Shown: in pieces, positions 8,114 to 17,171 of the stretch
Layout: every line of letters begins with the position of its first letter
Position numbering within the stretch: position 1 is the first letter of the stretch
Assembly (NCBI GenBank): GCA_031400185.1
Contig: JANNPN010000182.1
Span: forward strand, 1-64,000
Source: UTPRO1 sp031400185
GTDB taxonomy: Bacteria > Desulfobacterota > Binatia > UTPRO1
DNA: 64,000 nt
Direction: 5' to 3'
Notes under the pieces: model-generated
Database searches by the model: none
Told to the model about the DNA's origin: nothing
The model's input: the letters and a program-made list of their open reading frames with translations, nothing else
Made by a program: the position numbers and the translations under genes

Positions 8114-9999
8114 GCTCGGCCGAGTCGGCGACGGACGGAGTGCTCGGACGGTCGCTCGCGGGCGGGGCGTTGGCGGGGGCGGTCGTCGGCCTCGGCGAGG
8201 CGGTGATCGTCATTGCGGAGCGCCATCTCGGGATCGACCCGGGACTGCTGTTCTTCGCGTTCCTTGTCTATGGCGGTATCGGCGCGCTGATCGGCCTCGG
8301 GATCGGGATCGCACTTCGCGTGCTGGTGCGCGCGTCGGCGGCGACGGGCTTTGCCCTCGGCGGTGCGGTCGTCCTCGCCGTCCTGGTGACGATCATCGGG
8401 CGGTTCCGCGTCTTCCGTGACGTCTTCAACGAGACGTTCGACGGTGCCCCGATCTCGCCCTTCATGTTCCAGATCGCGACGGTGGCCGCGGCAATCGCCG
8501 TCTTCGCGCTCGCCTTCGCGCTCTGGCGGGCGCTGGCGCGGTGGGCTCCGGTCCTCGCCTCCCCGCTGGTGGTGCTGGGGGCGCTCGTGGCGGTGGTGAT
8601 CGTCTGCCGCGCCGGCATGGCAATGAGCTCCGGCCCCGTTCCGGTGTCGTCGCCGCTTCAGGAGGCGGTTGCGCCCGCGAAGGGGCCGAACGTGATTCTC
8701 ATCGCGGTCGATACGCTCCGCGCCGATCACCTGTCGTGCTACGGCTCCAAGAACAAGACGCCGACGATCGACGGCCTCGCGGCCGAAGGGACCCGCTTCG
8801 CGCACGCGTTCGCACAGGCCTCGTGGACGCGGCCGTCGTTCGCGACCATCTTCACGTCGCTCTATCCGTCCTCGCACCGCGCGATCCACAAGGCCGACGC
8901 GCTGCCCGACGCGGTCGTGACGCTCGCCGAGGTCATGCAGGGCGCCGGCTATGCGACGGTGGGGTTCGCGAACAACATCAACGTGGCGCCGCTCTTCGGC
9001 TTTCAGCAGGGCTTCGACCAGTACCTCTTCCTCGAGCCCGAGTTCTTCTTCGGCGCGACGGAGTCGGCGGCGCAGCTCACGATCTACAACCAGCTGCGTC
9101 TCATCCGTGAGCGCTTCCTCTCCAAGAAGAAGTGGGTCGAGAATTACTACCAGCCCGCCGACGTCGTCTCGAAGCACGGGCTCGACTGGCTCGCCCGTCG
9201 CGACCAGCAGCGGCCGTACTTCATGTTCCTCCACTACATGGAGCCGCACGATCCGTACTTCGTGCACCCCTACAACGGCGAGGCCTACGCCCGCGTCGCG
9301 AATCCGAACCCCGACCCGTCGCTCGCGGACAAGTACCGCGAGCTCTACGACGGCGCGATTCGTTTCCTCGACGAGGAGCTCGCGAAGCTCTTCGCCGAGC
9401 TGAAGGCGAAGGGGCTGTACGACAACACGCTGATCCTGCTTACCGCCGACCACGGCGAGGAGTTCTACGAGCACGGCGGCTGGTGGCACGGCACGACGCT
9501 CTACGACGAGCAGCTGAGGGTGCCGCTGATCGTGAAGCCGCCGCAGGGCGGCAGTCAGGGCGTCGTCAGCGAGGCGCTGGTCTCGAGCCTCGACATCGCG
9601 CCCACGATCCTCACGGCGGTCGGGATCCCGGTCCCGCAGACGATGATCGGGAAGCCGCTCGGGCTCGCCCCCGGAGCCCCCGGGCCGCGCGACCACGTGT
9701 TCGCCGAGAGCGAGCTCGAGGGCAATGCGCTCCAGGCCTACCGGAGCGGGGCCATGAAGGTGATCCACGCGAATCCAGGCAACCCGCGCCGTCTGCCGGA
9801 GCACCAGCTCTTCGACATCGCGAGCGACCGTGGTGAGCAGAAGGACCTGATCTCCACCCAGGCCGAGACCGCCAACAAGCTCACCGCCGACATGGACGCG
9901 CTCCAGAGTCACGCCGAGGCGATCGCCGTCGAGTCGACGGGCACGTCGATCGACGCGGCCAGCGAAGAGCGCCTGCGCGCGCTCGGATACGTCCACTGA
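8110..9999 (+). CDS. membrane-anchored sulfatase-fold enzyme with Thr nucleophile
   Basis: 629 residues, TTG start inside the previous stop. Residues 1-180 contain about five hydrophobic helices; a sulfatase/LtaS-like domain follows. Asp201 (IAVDTLRADH), the nucleophile position Thr240 (SWTRPSFATIF) and Asp447-His448 (TADHGEEF) form the metal site. Sulfatases need Cys or Ser here (C/S-x-P-S/A-x), so a Thr instead suggests a phospho- or phosphoglycerol-transferase or a phosphodiesterase. The membrane domain places the active site outside the inner membrane. Given the glycan neighbours, it may decorate a polymer with a phosphate group. The start could be lower, but the TTG overlap is typical of this operon. 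Confidence 0.8.
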   Translation: MSSAESATDGVLGRSLAGGALAGAVVGLGEAVIVIAERHLGIDPGLLFFAFLVYGGIGALIGLGIGIALRVLVRASAATGFALGGAVVLAVLVTIIGRFRVFRDVFNETFDGAPISPFMFQIATVAAAIAVFALAFALWRALARWAPVLASPLVVLGALVAVVIVCRAGMAMSSGPVPVSSPLQEAVAPAKGPNVILIAVDTLRADHLSCYGSKNKTPTIDGLAAEGTRFAHAFAQASWTRPSFATIFTSLYPSSHRAIHKADALPDAVVTLAEVMQGAGYATVGFANNINVAPLFGFQQGFDQYLFLEPEFFFGATESAAQLTIYNQLRLIRERFLSKKKWVENYYQPADVVSKHGLDWLARRDQQRPYFMFLHYMEPHDPYFVHPYNGEAYARVANPNPDPSLADKYRELYDGAIRFLDEELAKLFAELKAKGLYDNTLILLTADHGEEFYEHGGWWHGTTLYDEQLRVPLIVKPPQGGSQGVVSEALVSSLDIAPTILTAVGIPVPQTMIGKPLGLAPGAPGPRDHVFAESELEGNALQAYRSGAMKVIHANPGNPRRLPEHQLFDIASDRGEQKDLISTQAETANKLTADMDALQSHAEAIAVESTGTSIDAASEERLRALGYVH

Positions 10000-10006
10000 C
10001 GAGCCC

Positions 10007-11686
10007 GTGATCGCGATCCTCGGCCTCGACGGGGCGACGTGGGACCTCGCCGAGCCGTTCATCGAGGCCGGCGACATGCCGACGCTCGCGGCGCTGCGGA
10101 AGCGCGGCGCGCACGGCGTCCTCCGGTCGACCGTTCCCCCGGTGACGTTTCCCGCATGGTCGTCGTTCATGACCGGGACGAATCCGGGGAAGCACGGCAT
10201 CTTCGATTTCACCCGTCGGATGCCGGGGACGTACGAGGTCGCGTTCGTCGGTAGCCGCGACCGCCGCGTGCCGACGATGTGGAAGCTTCTTTCCGATGCC
10301 GGCCGGCGCGTAGCCGTGATCGGCGTTCCGACCACGTACCCGCCCGAGCCCGTGAACGGCATCATGGTCGGCGGCTTCGACAGCCCGGTGGCGACCGGCA
10401 TCGACGGCTCGTTCGTGCACCCGCGGACGTTCTACGACGAGATGACGCGGGCGGTCGGCCCGTACTCGATCACCGACTTCCAGGAGCTGACGATCGGCCC
10501 GGACTGGCACGCCGACGCGCTCCCAAAAATTCTCGCGGCCGTCGACCGCAAGCGCGACCTCGCGTGCTACGTGCTCCGGCGCGAGCCCTGGGACTGCTTC
10601 ATGCTGCTCTTCGGCGAGGCGGACACCGCGAGCCATCACTTCTGGATGTTCGCCGATCCGCGTTCGCCGCGCTTCGACCCCGCCCGCGCACCACGGTTCG
10701 GCGGCGCGCTGCGCGATGTCTACCGGCGCCTCGATGCGGCGCTCGGCGCGATCCTCGCCGAGCTGCCCCCGGACGCGACGGTGCTCGTCGCCTCTGATCA
10801 CGGCTTCGGCGGCGCCGGGACCACGGTGCTGCACCTGAACCGCTGGCTCGCGGAGCACGGGTGGCTCGCGTTTCGCGCCGGGCGTCGCGAGCTCGGCGCC
10901 AAGGCGGCCCGCGGCGTGCGGCGCGCCGCGCTCGCGTTCCTGCCGCGCGGCATCCAAGAGCGGCTCGTGCGGAGGGGCGGGCGGGCGCTCGCACGCCGGC
11001 TCGAGAGCTGGTCGCGCTTCGGTGCGATCGACATGGCGCAGACGCACGCGTTTTCGGAGGAGCTCAACTATGCCCCGAGCATCTGGCTGAACGTTCGCGG
11101 GCGCGATCCCGAGGGCGTCGTGGCGCCGGGTGCCGCGTACGACGCGCTCGTCGAGCAGATCCGCCAGGCGCTCCTCGCGTGGCGCCATCCCGCGAACGGC
11201 GTGCCGATCGTCGCGCGCGTCCACCGCCGCGACGAGATCTACGACGGCCCGTTGGTCGCCGGCGCCCCCGATCTCGTCCTCGAGCTTGCGCTCGAGGACG
11301 GCTACTCGTTCCCGTGTCTCCCGACGACACCCGCGGAAGCGCGGAGCATCCGACGTCTCGCCGCGCACGAGCACGTGGCGGGGAAGGGCGGCGGCATGAA
11401 CGGCAGCCATCGGCCCGAGGGACTCTGGGTGCTGAGCGGTCCGACCGTGACGCCGACCGCTGCGACCGAGGCCGCGATCGTCGACGTCGCGCCTTCGGTG
11501 CTGCACCTCGCGGGGATGCCCGTGCCGGCGTGGATGGACGGTCACCTCCTTCCCGGCATCGCCGGCGCGGCTACCGTCGCGAACGAGGCGCTGGAGCTCG
11601 GCGCCGAGGCGATCGACCAGGATCACGAGGGCGAGCTCCGCCGACGCCTGCACGCTCTCGGATACCTGAGCGAGCCCGCCGCATGA
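10007..11686 (+). CDS. type I phosphodiesterase family protein (alkaline phosphatase superfamily)
   Basis: 559 residues, GTG start 7 nt after the sulfatase-like gene. It is a paralogue of the enzyme at 2759: Asp8 (LGLDGATWD), Thr47 (PPVTFPAWSSF), GEADTASHHFW, ASDHGFGG and a late GSHRPEG carry the two-metal site. A basic insertion around residues 290-345 separates the two halves. It lacks a signal peptide and is probably cytoplasmic or peripheral. The stop overlaps the next glycosyltransferase start (ATGA). A hydrolase or transferase acting on nucleotide or glycan phosphodiesters is the best description. Confidence 0.82.
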   Translation: MIAILGLDGATWDLAEPFIEAGDMPTLAALRKRGAHGVLRSTVPPVTFPAWSSFMTGTNPGKHGIFDFTRRMPGTYEVAFVGSRDRRVPTMWKLLSDAGRRVAVIGVPTTYPPEPVNGIMVGGFDSPVATGIDGSFVHPRTFYDEMTRAVGPYSITDFQELTIGPDWHADALPKILAAVDRKRDLACYVLRREPWDCFMLLFGEADTASHHFWMFADPRSPRFDPARAPRFGGALRDVYRRLDAALGAILAELPPDATVLVASDHGFGGAGTTVLHLNRWLAEHGWLAFRAGRRELGAKAARGVRRAALAFLPRGIQERLVRRGGRALARRLESWSRFGAIDMAQTHAFSEELNYAPSIWLNVRGRDPEGVVAPGAAYDALVEQIRQALLAWRHPANGVPIVARVHRRDEIYDGPLVAGAPDLVLELALEDGYSFPCLPTTPAEARSIRRLAAHEHVAGKGGGMNGSHRPEGLWVLSGPTVTPTAATEAAIVDVAPSVLHLAGMPVPAWMDGHLLPGIAGAATVANEALELGAEAIDQDHEGELRRRLHALGYLSEPAA

Positions 11687-12942
11687 TGCCCGCGCTCGCC
11701 GCCGTCGAGCGGCGCTATCGCGTGGCGATCGTCGCCGCGTGTCCGTTCCCGGCGTTGCAGGGCTCGCAGCTCCTGATCCGGCGGCTCGCCGAGGGTCTCC
11801 GCGACCGCGGTCACGACCCGGTGGTCGTGACGTACGCCGAGGGCCTCGAGCCCGCGCTCGCGAGCACCGCGGTCCGGCGCATCCCGCGCATTCCCGGGGT
11901 CCGCGCGCTCGGCTCGGGGCCGCGCGTCGCAAAGCTGGTGCTCGACGCAGCCCTGCTGCTCCGCCTCCTCACGGTGCTCCGCCGCGAGTCGATCGAGGTG
12001 ATGCACGCGCACAACTACGAGGCGGCGCTGGTCGGACTCGCGGCTCGACGTCTCACGGGCGTGCCGCTCATCTACCACAGCCACAACGCGCTCGCGGAGG
12101 AGCTGCCGACGTACTTCCGAGGCCGTACCGCGCGCCGACTGGCACGCGCCGCCGGCGCGCTCGCCGATCGCGAGGTGCCGCGTCGCGCCGACCACTGCAT
12201 CGCGATCTGTCGCGAGCTCGTCGGGTTTCTGAGAGCGCGCGGTGTGGGCGAGGAAGCGATCGAGATGATCGCGCCGGGGGGCTCGCCCGAGGAGTTCCCG
12301 ACCTGCTCGACGGCGGACGTCGCGACGATCCGCGCGCGCTTCGGCTTCGGCGAGCGGCCGCTGCTCCTCTACACCGGGAACCTCGACGGCTATCAGAACC
12401 TCGAGCTGCTGCTCGCGAGCATCGGTGTCGTCCGCCGCACGATCGGCGACGCGCTGCTCGTGCTCGCGACCCACGCGACCCCGCGGCACCTGCCGCGCCA
12501 CCTCCGAGGGCTGCCGCCGGGCGTGCGGCTGGTCACCGCCGGCGACTTTGCGACCGTGCGTGACCTCATCCAGGTTGCCGATCTCGCGCTCTGTCCGCGC
12601 CGCGAATGGTCCGGGTTCCCGATGAAGCTCCTCAACTACATGGCGGCGGCGAAGGCCGTCGTCGTGTCCGCCGGGTCCGCGAAAGCGGTGCGCCACGGCG
12701 TGAACGGCATGGTCGTCGACGCCGACGGCCCCGAGGCGTTCGCTGCTGCGATCGTCACGCTGCTCGCCGACCCGGCCCGCCGGCGCAAGCTCGGCGCCGC
12801 GGCACGCCGCACCGTCGAGGACGAGTACGGCTGGGCGCGCGTCATCGACCAGGTCGAGGCGACGTATGCGACGGTGCTGCAACGACGCGCCGTCGGGGTC
12901 GTTGCCGCCCCCGCGCACCCGCTCGGGATCCTCGAAGCCTGA
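11683..12942 (+). CDS. GT4-family glycosyltransferase
   Basis: 419 residues starting MMPALAAVERRYRVAIVAAC, from an ATG overlapping the upstream stop. It is a GT-B fold: GSQLLIRRLAEGLRDRGHD in the acceptor domain, the donor-domain start LLYTGNLDGYQNLELLL, and SGFPMKLLNYMAAAKAVV where retaining GT4 enzymes carry E-x7-E (here partly altered). It ends the glycan-assembly operon; a 32-nt gap then leads to pdxA. Likely transfers a sugar from a nucleotide donor on the cytoplasmic face. Specificity unknown. Confidence 0.85.
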   Translation: MMPALAAVERRYRVAIVAACPFPALQGSQLLIRRLAEGLRDRGHDPVVVTYAEGLEPALASTAVRRIPRIPGVRALGSGPRVAKLVLDAALLLRLLTVLRRESIEVMHAHNYEAALVGLAARRLTGVPLIYHSHNALAEELPTYFRGRTARRLARAAGALADREVPRRADHCIAICRELVGFLRARGVGEEAIEMIAPGGSPEEFPTCSTADVATIRARFGFGERPLLLYTGNLDGYQNLELLLASIGVVRRTIGDALLVLATHATPRHLPRHLRGLPPGVRLVTAGDFATVRDLIQVADLALCPRREWSGFPMKLLNYMAAAKAVVVSAGSAKAVRHGVNGMVVDADGPEAFAAAIVTLLADPARRRKLGAAARRTVEDEYGWARVIDQVEATYATVLQRRAVGVVAAPAHPLGILEA

Positions 12943-12974
12943 ACCGCCAATTCATCGAAGGAGTACAGAACCGC

Positions 12975-14000
12975 ATGTCGCTACCAACGATCGGCATCAC
13001 CATGGGGGACGCCGCCGGCATCAGCCCCGAGATCCTCGTCAAGTCCCTCGCCGACCCGAAGATCCGCGAGTACTGCGAGCCCGTCGTCCTCGGAGACGTG
13101 CGCGTGCTCGCGGCCGCCGCCAAGGAGGCGAAGCTCGACCTCGCGTTCCGTGCCGTCGAACGGCCCTCGGCGTGGCGGGGGGACGGCACGTCGGTCGCCG
13201 TCGTCGACTACGGCGACGTCGACCCCGCGACGGTCACGATCGGCGTGGTCGATCCCGCGCTCGGCGCGGCCGCCGTGCGGTACACCCGCGAGGCGGCACG
13301 CTATGCGCTCTCGGGCGAGATCGATGGCATCGTGTCGGCGCCGCTCAACAAGGAGTCGATGCGCGCCGCCGGCTTCCACTACGAGGGCGCAACCGAGATC
13401 TTCGCAGAGGAAGCGGGCGTCAAGCGCTACGCGATGGTGCTGCTGCTCGGCGAGATGCGCCTGCTCTTGCTCACCAACCACATGTCGCTGCGCGAGGCAT
13501 GTGACAAAGTGACGAAGGCCCGCGTCCACGAGAAGATCCTGCTGGCGCACGAGGCGCTGATCGCGCAAGGCATCGCCGCTCCGCGGATCGCGTGCTCGGC
13601 CCTCAATCCGCACGCGGGGGAGGGTGGGCTCTTCGGACGCGAGGAGATCGAGGAGATCGAGCCTGCGATCGCCGCGGCGAAGGCCGCAGGCGTGAACGCG
13701 ATCGGCCCCGTCCCAGCGGATACGGTCTTCTACAAGACCAAGCAGGGCATGTACGATCTCACGATCGCGCTCTACCACGACCAGGGTCTCGGAGCGGTCA
13801 AGCTCCTCGGGTTCGGCGACGTGGTGACGCTGCTCATCGGGCTGCCGTTCATCCGCACCTCGACCGGGCACGGCACCGCCTTCGACATCGCCGGCAAGGG
13901 CATCGCCAACCACAAGAACCTGCTCGAGGCCATCCGGACCGCGGCCGAGCTCGGCGCGCAGCGGCGTGCCGGCGCCGGACCGGCCGCGAAGAGCGCCTGA
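12975..14000 (+). CDS. pdxA: PdxA-family 4-phospho-hydroxyacid dehydrogenase
   Basis: 341 residues starting MSLPTIGITMGDAAGISPEI, typical of PdxA; a weak AGGAG lies 11 nt upstream. Metal-binding histidines are visible in NHMSLR, YHDQGLGAVK and TGHGTAFDIAGKG. Canonical PdxA oxidises 4-phosphohydroxy-L-threonine in pyridoxal-phosphate synthesis. The PdxA2 subgroup instead oxidises 4-phospho-D-threonate or -erythronate and is encoded beside a DUF1537 kinase, exactly as here. Context therefore favours a catabolic PdxA2 role, but a sole copy could serve vitamin B6 synthesis; sequence alone does not decide. Confidence 0.88.
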   Translation: MSLPTIGITMGDAAGISPEILVKSLADPKIREYCEPVVLGDVRVLAAAAKEAKLDLAFRAVERPSAWRGDGTSVAVVDYGDVDPATVTIGVVDPALGAAAVRYTREAARYALSGEIDGIVSAPLNKESMRAAGFHYEGATEIFAEEAGVKRYAMVLLLGEMRLLLLTNHMSLREACDKVTKARVHEKILLAHEALIAQGIAAPRIACSALNPHAGEGGLFGREEIEEIEPAIAAAKAAGVNAIGPVPADTVFYKTKQGMYDLTIALYHDQGLGAVKLLGFGDVVTLLIGLPFIRTSTGHGTAFDIAGKGIANHKNLLEAIRTAAELGAQRRAGAGPAAKSA

Positions 14001-14029
14001 AGCGCGGCCGCGAGAAAGGACCCCCGAAC

Positions 14030-14680
14030 GTGTCATCCCCCGGAGAGACCGAGCCGCAGCGCGTGTGGGACATCTCGGTGCCGAACCGGCCGGACATGCA
14101 CTTCTATCCGGGCGACCCGATGCTGGAGCAAACGCAGATCCGCGCCATCAAGCGCGGTGACGCGGCGAATCTCACGCATCTTTCCCTCGGCGCCCACACC
14201 GGCACGCACGTCGACGCTCCGGCGCACTTCATCGACGGCGCCCCGACGCTCGAGCGGATCGGGCTCGACCGCATGGTGGGCCCGGCGCGGGTGCTCGACC
14301 TTCGCGGGCTCGCCGCGATCGACGCGAATGCGCTCCGCGGCCACGAGATCCAGCGTGGCGACATCGTCCTCTTCCTCACCGACAACTCGGAGCGCTGGGC
14401 GAAGCCGGGCTTCCAGCAGGACTTCACCTACGTGACGCGCGACGCGGCCGAGTACCTCGTGGAGCGCGGGGTGAAGACGATCGGCATGGACTATCTTTCG
14501 ATCGAACAGTTCGGGAGCAAGACGTTCGAGGTCCACAAGCTCCTGCTCGGCGCGGGAATCCTCATCGTCGAGGGGCTCGACCTCCGTGGGATCGCCGCGG
14601 GTCCGTACATGTTCACATGCCTGCCGCTGAAGCTCGAGGGCGTCGACGGGGCGCCGGCCCGTGCGGTGCTGATGCGGTGA
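14030..14680 (+). CDS. cyclase-family metal-dependent hydrolase (kynurenine formamidase fold)
   Basis: 216 residues. The family signature H-x-G-T-H-x-D-x-P-x-H is seen as HTGTHVDAPAHF around residues 56-67, and the C-terminal acid region MDYLSIEQ is present. Members hydrolyse amides or lactones with a bound metal. GTG at 14030 has GAGAAAGGA about 10 nt upstream. It sits between pdxA and the four-carbon acid sugar kinase, and overlaps the kinase start by 4 bp. I infer a lactonase or hydrolase that opens a tetronolactone ahead of the kinase, not tryptophan breakdown. Confidence 0.82.
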   Translation: MSSPGETEPQRVWDISVPNRPDMHFYPGDPMLEQTQIRAIKRGDAANLTHLSLGAHTGTHVDAPAHFIDGAPTLERIGLDRMVGPARVLDLRGLAAIDANALRGHEIQRGDIVLFLTDNSERWAKPGFQQDFTYVTRDAAEYLVERGVKTIGMDYLSIEQFGSKTFEVHKLLLGAGILIVEGLDLRGIAAGPYMFTCLPLKLEGVDGAPARAVLMR

Positions 14681-15900
14681 CCGCGTTCGCCGCGATCGCC
14701 GACGACCTGACCGGCGCCTGCGACGTCGCCGCCGAGCTCGCGACGGCCGGACGGTGCGTGCGCGTCGAGGTCGTCCCGGGCGCGTACGGCGGTGCGGAGG
14801 ACGGCGGTCTCGTCGTGGTGAACACCCAGAGCCGCGCGCTCGCCCCTGCAGCGGCCGCGGAGCGCGTGCGTCAGGCGCTTCGCGGGCACGCGGCGCCGCT
14901 CGTGCTGAAGAAGATCGACACCGCGCTCCGTGGTCACGTCGGCGCCGAGCTCGATGCCGCGCTCGACATGCTCGGGGCTCCCGGGTTCGTGCTCGCAGCG
15001 ATTCCCGCCGCCGGGCGAGTGACGCGTAACGGCTGTCAGTGGTTCGGGGGGCGACTCCTCGCAGACACCGAGTTCGCGCGCGATCCCGAGGGACCCGGTG
15101 CCGTCTCGTCGATCCCGGTGGTCGTCGGTCGCGAGAGTCGCCGGCGGAGCGCGGTCGTCGCGCGCGAGATCGTCGCCGCCGGCACGCTCGCGGCGGAGGT
15201 GGCGCGTCAGCGTGCCGCCGGCATCGACCTGTTCGTGATGGACGCCGAAAGCGACGAGGACGTGGCGCGCGCGGTCGGAGCGATCCTGGCGCTCGGATGC
15301 GCGGTCTGTCTGGTCGGGTCGATCGCGCTCGCGGCGGCGCTCGCGCCGCACGTCGGGGCCGCGGCCGGCACGACGGCGCGCGCGCCCGAGCTCCCGCAGC
15401 CGGCGCTCATCGTGAACGGCAGCCTCCACAGCCGCGCGCGGGCGCAGGTGGAGGCAGTGCTGGCGACTGGAGAGGCCGTCACGCTGCGGCCGACGGCGCC
15501 GCATGTCGCGCGCGACGCCGTCGACGCGTTTCGGCATGGGACGACGGTCGTGCTGGAGCCGGCTCCGGCGGTGTCCGTGCCGACCCACGCGGCGCTCCGC
15601 ACGACCGAGACCGCGCTCGCCGACGCCGTCGCCGCGATCCTCGCGGCATCGCCGCCGGCCACGCTGATCTTGATCGGCGGCGAGACCAGTTACGCGATCC
15701 TCCGACGGCTCGGCACCGGCGCGATCGCGGTACACGGGCGGATCGCGCCGCTCGTGGCTTACGGGACGATCCTCGACGGCGCCGCCGCGGGGACGGTGCT
15801 GGTCACCAAGGGCGGCTCGGGCGGCGAGCCCGACGTCCTCGCGGCGATCGTGCGCGGTAACAATTCCCCAACGGTGCGGAGCGCGGAGGACAAGGCATGA
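14677..15900 (+). CDS. four-carbon acid sugar kinase (DUF1537, OtnK/DtnK family)
   Basis: 407 residues. The N-terminal substrate domain has AIADDLTGACDVAAE and KKIDTALRGHVGAE; the C-terminal nucleotide domain has LILIGGETSYAILRRL and the glycine-rich VTKGGSGGEPD. These match the DUF1537 kinases that phosphorylate D-erythronate, L-threonate or D-threonate at O4. The GTG at 14677 overlaps the cyclase stop (GTGA) and gives the canonical N-terminus; a longer in-frame extension is unlikely. With PdxA2 it would convert a four-carbon sugar acid to dihydroxyacetone phosphate and CO2. Confidence 0.88.
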   Translation: MTAFAAIADDLTGACDVAAELATAGRCVRVEVVPGAYGGAEDGGLVVVNTQSRALAPAAAAERVRQALRGHAAPLVLKKIDTALRGHVGAELDAALDMLGAPGFVLAAIPAAGRVTRNGCQWFGGRLLADTEFARDPEGPGAVSSIPVVVGRESRRRSAVVAREIVAAGTLAAEVARQRAAGIDLFVMDAESDEDVARAVGAILALGCAVCLVGSIALAAALAPHVGAAAGTTARAPELPQPALIVNGSLHSRARAQVEAVLATGEAVTLRPTAPHVARDAVDAFRHGTTVVLEPAPAVSVPTHAALRTTETALADAVAAILAASPPATLILIGGETSYAILRRLGTGAIAVHGRIAPLVAYGTILDGAAAGTVLVTKGGSGGEPDVLAAIVRGNNSPTVRSAEDKA

Positions 15901-16379
15901 GTGGCGGAACGGAGCTCAAGGTCGCCGACGACACGGTCGTCACGATCGAGTACCGCGCGAGCCTCACGGACGGAAAGCTCGTCGACTCGACGGATGACTG
16001 CGGGCCGGTCACGTATCTGCACGGGAACGAGCAGATCTTTCCCGCGCTCGAGCAGGCGGTCGACGGCGCGGTCGCGGGTGAGGAGCGGCACCTGTCGCTC
16101 GCGCCGAGCCAGAGCTACGGCGAGCACCGGCCCGACCTGGTGCGGCGCATGCCGCGCGCGCAGATCCCGCCCGAGATCGCGCTCGAGGTCGGAAAGCGCT
16201 ACACGATCCGGCCGCCGCGGGGCGAGCCGATGATCTTCCGGTTGGTCGGGGTGGAAGGTGACGAGGTCGTTGCGGATTTCAACAATCCCGCGGCCGGGCA
16301 GGGGCTCGAGATCTGGGCCAAGGTGATCGCGGTCCGGCCGGCCACGGCCGACGAAATCCGGCGGGGGACGCTACGATGA
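15897..16379 (+). CDS. FKBP-type peptidyl-prolyl isomerase (SlyD-like)
   Basis: 160 residues. It begins with the SlyD pattern VTIEYRASLTDGKLVDST, then GNEQIFPALEQAVDG, an IF-domain loop with YGEHRPDLVRRM, and FNNPAAGQGLEIWAKV, which corresponds to the SlyD NHPLAGxxL motif. It catalyses proline isomerisation and assists folding in the cytoplasm. The metal-binding His-rich tail of E. coli SlyD is absent, so no nickel role is suggested. ATGA overlaps with both neighbours show it is translated with the kinase and GT2 genes. Confidence 0.88.
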   Translation: MSGGTELKVADDTVVTIEYRASLTDGKLVDSTDDCGPVTYLHGNEQIFPALEQAVDGAVAGEERHLSLAPSQSYGEHRPDLVRRMPRAQIPPEIALEVGKRYTIRPPRGEPMIFRLVGVEGDEVVADFNNPAAGQGLEIWAKVIAVRPATADEIRRGTLR

Positions 16380-17149
16380 AGCTGTCGATCGTGATGCCGG
16401 TCTACAACGAGTCGGCGAGCATCCGGGAAATCGTGCAGCGCGTGCAGGCGTTGCCACACGCGAAAGAGCTCATCATCGTCGACGACGGATCCCTCGACGG
16501 GACGCGCGACGTCCTACGCGAGCTCGCGGGGGGCGAGATCCGCGTCTTCTTCCACGCCAACAATCGCGGCAAGGGTGCGGCGCTCCGGACCGGGTTCGCG
16601 CACGCGCGCGGCGACGTCGTGGTGGTCCAGGACGCGGACCTCGAGTACAACCCGCGCGACATCCCGCCGCTGTTGCTGCCGATCGAGCGCGGCGAAGCGG
16701 ACGTCGTGTTCGGTTCGCGCTTCCTCGGGGGACCGCACCGGGTGCTGAACTTCTGGCACTACGTCGGGAACCGCGTGCTGACCCTGCTCTCGAACATGTG
16801 CACGAACCTGAACCTCACCGACATGGAGACCGGCTACAAGCTCTTCCGGCGCGAGGTCGTGCAACAGATCGAGATCGAATGCGACCGCTTCGGGTTCGAG
16901 CCGGAGATCACCGCGAAGGTGGCCCAGTTGCGCTGCAGAATCTTCGAGCACCCCATCTCCTACGCGGGGCGCGACTACGACCAGGGGAAGAAGATCACCT
17001 GGCGTGACGGCGTCGCCGCCCTGTACCACATCGTCCGTTTCAGCGTGCGCGGTCGTCGCGTGCGGTCGGCTCCGCCGGTCGCCGTCGAGGAGATCGCGGC
17101 GCGGCCCGCTCAAGTCGCCGACGTTCGCCGTCTCGACGTCGAGCGCTGA
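16376..17149 (+). CDS. GT2-family glycosyltransferase (dolichol-phosphate mannosyltransferase-like)
   Basis: 257 residues with a GT-A fold: SIVMPVYNESASI at the N-terminus, the nucleotide motif IVDDGSLDGT, the metal motif QDADLEYNP and the acceptor loop DMETGYKLFRR. This is the DPMS/ArnC pattern, so it likely makes a polyprenyl-phosphate sugar, which GT39-type membrane enzymes such as the one at the left edge would use. There is no C-terminal membrane domain, so it is peripheral to the inner membrane. The start overlaps the FKBP stop. Confidence 0.88.
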   Translation: MKLSIVMPVYNESASIREIVQRVQALPHAKELIIVDDGSLDGTRDVLRELAGGEIRVFFHANNRGKGAALRTGFAHARGDVVVVQDADLEYNPRDIPPLLLPIERGEADVVFGSRFLGGPHRVLNFWHYVGNRVLTLLSNMCTNLNLTDMETGYKLFRREVVQQIEIECDRFGFEPEITAKVAQLRCRIFEHPISYAGRDYDQGKKITWRDGVAALYHIVRFSVRGRRVRSAPPVAVEEIAARPAQVADVRRLDVER

Positions 17150-17171
17150 CCCTCCACCAAAGGAAGCAGTC

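Noticed and set aside
9881..11932. Minus-strand open frame of about 683 codons
   Set aside because: Antisense to the phosphodiesterase and glycosyltransferase; caused by high GC in the third codon position.
14617..14676. 20-residue N-terminal extension of the DUF1537 kinase
   Set aside because: Lies inside the cyclase gene; the GTGA overlap at 14677 gives the conserved start.
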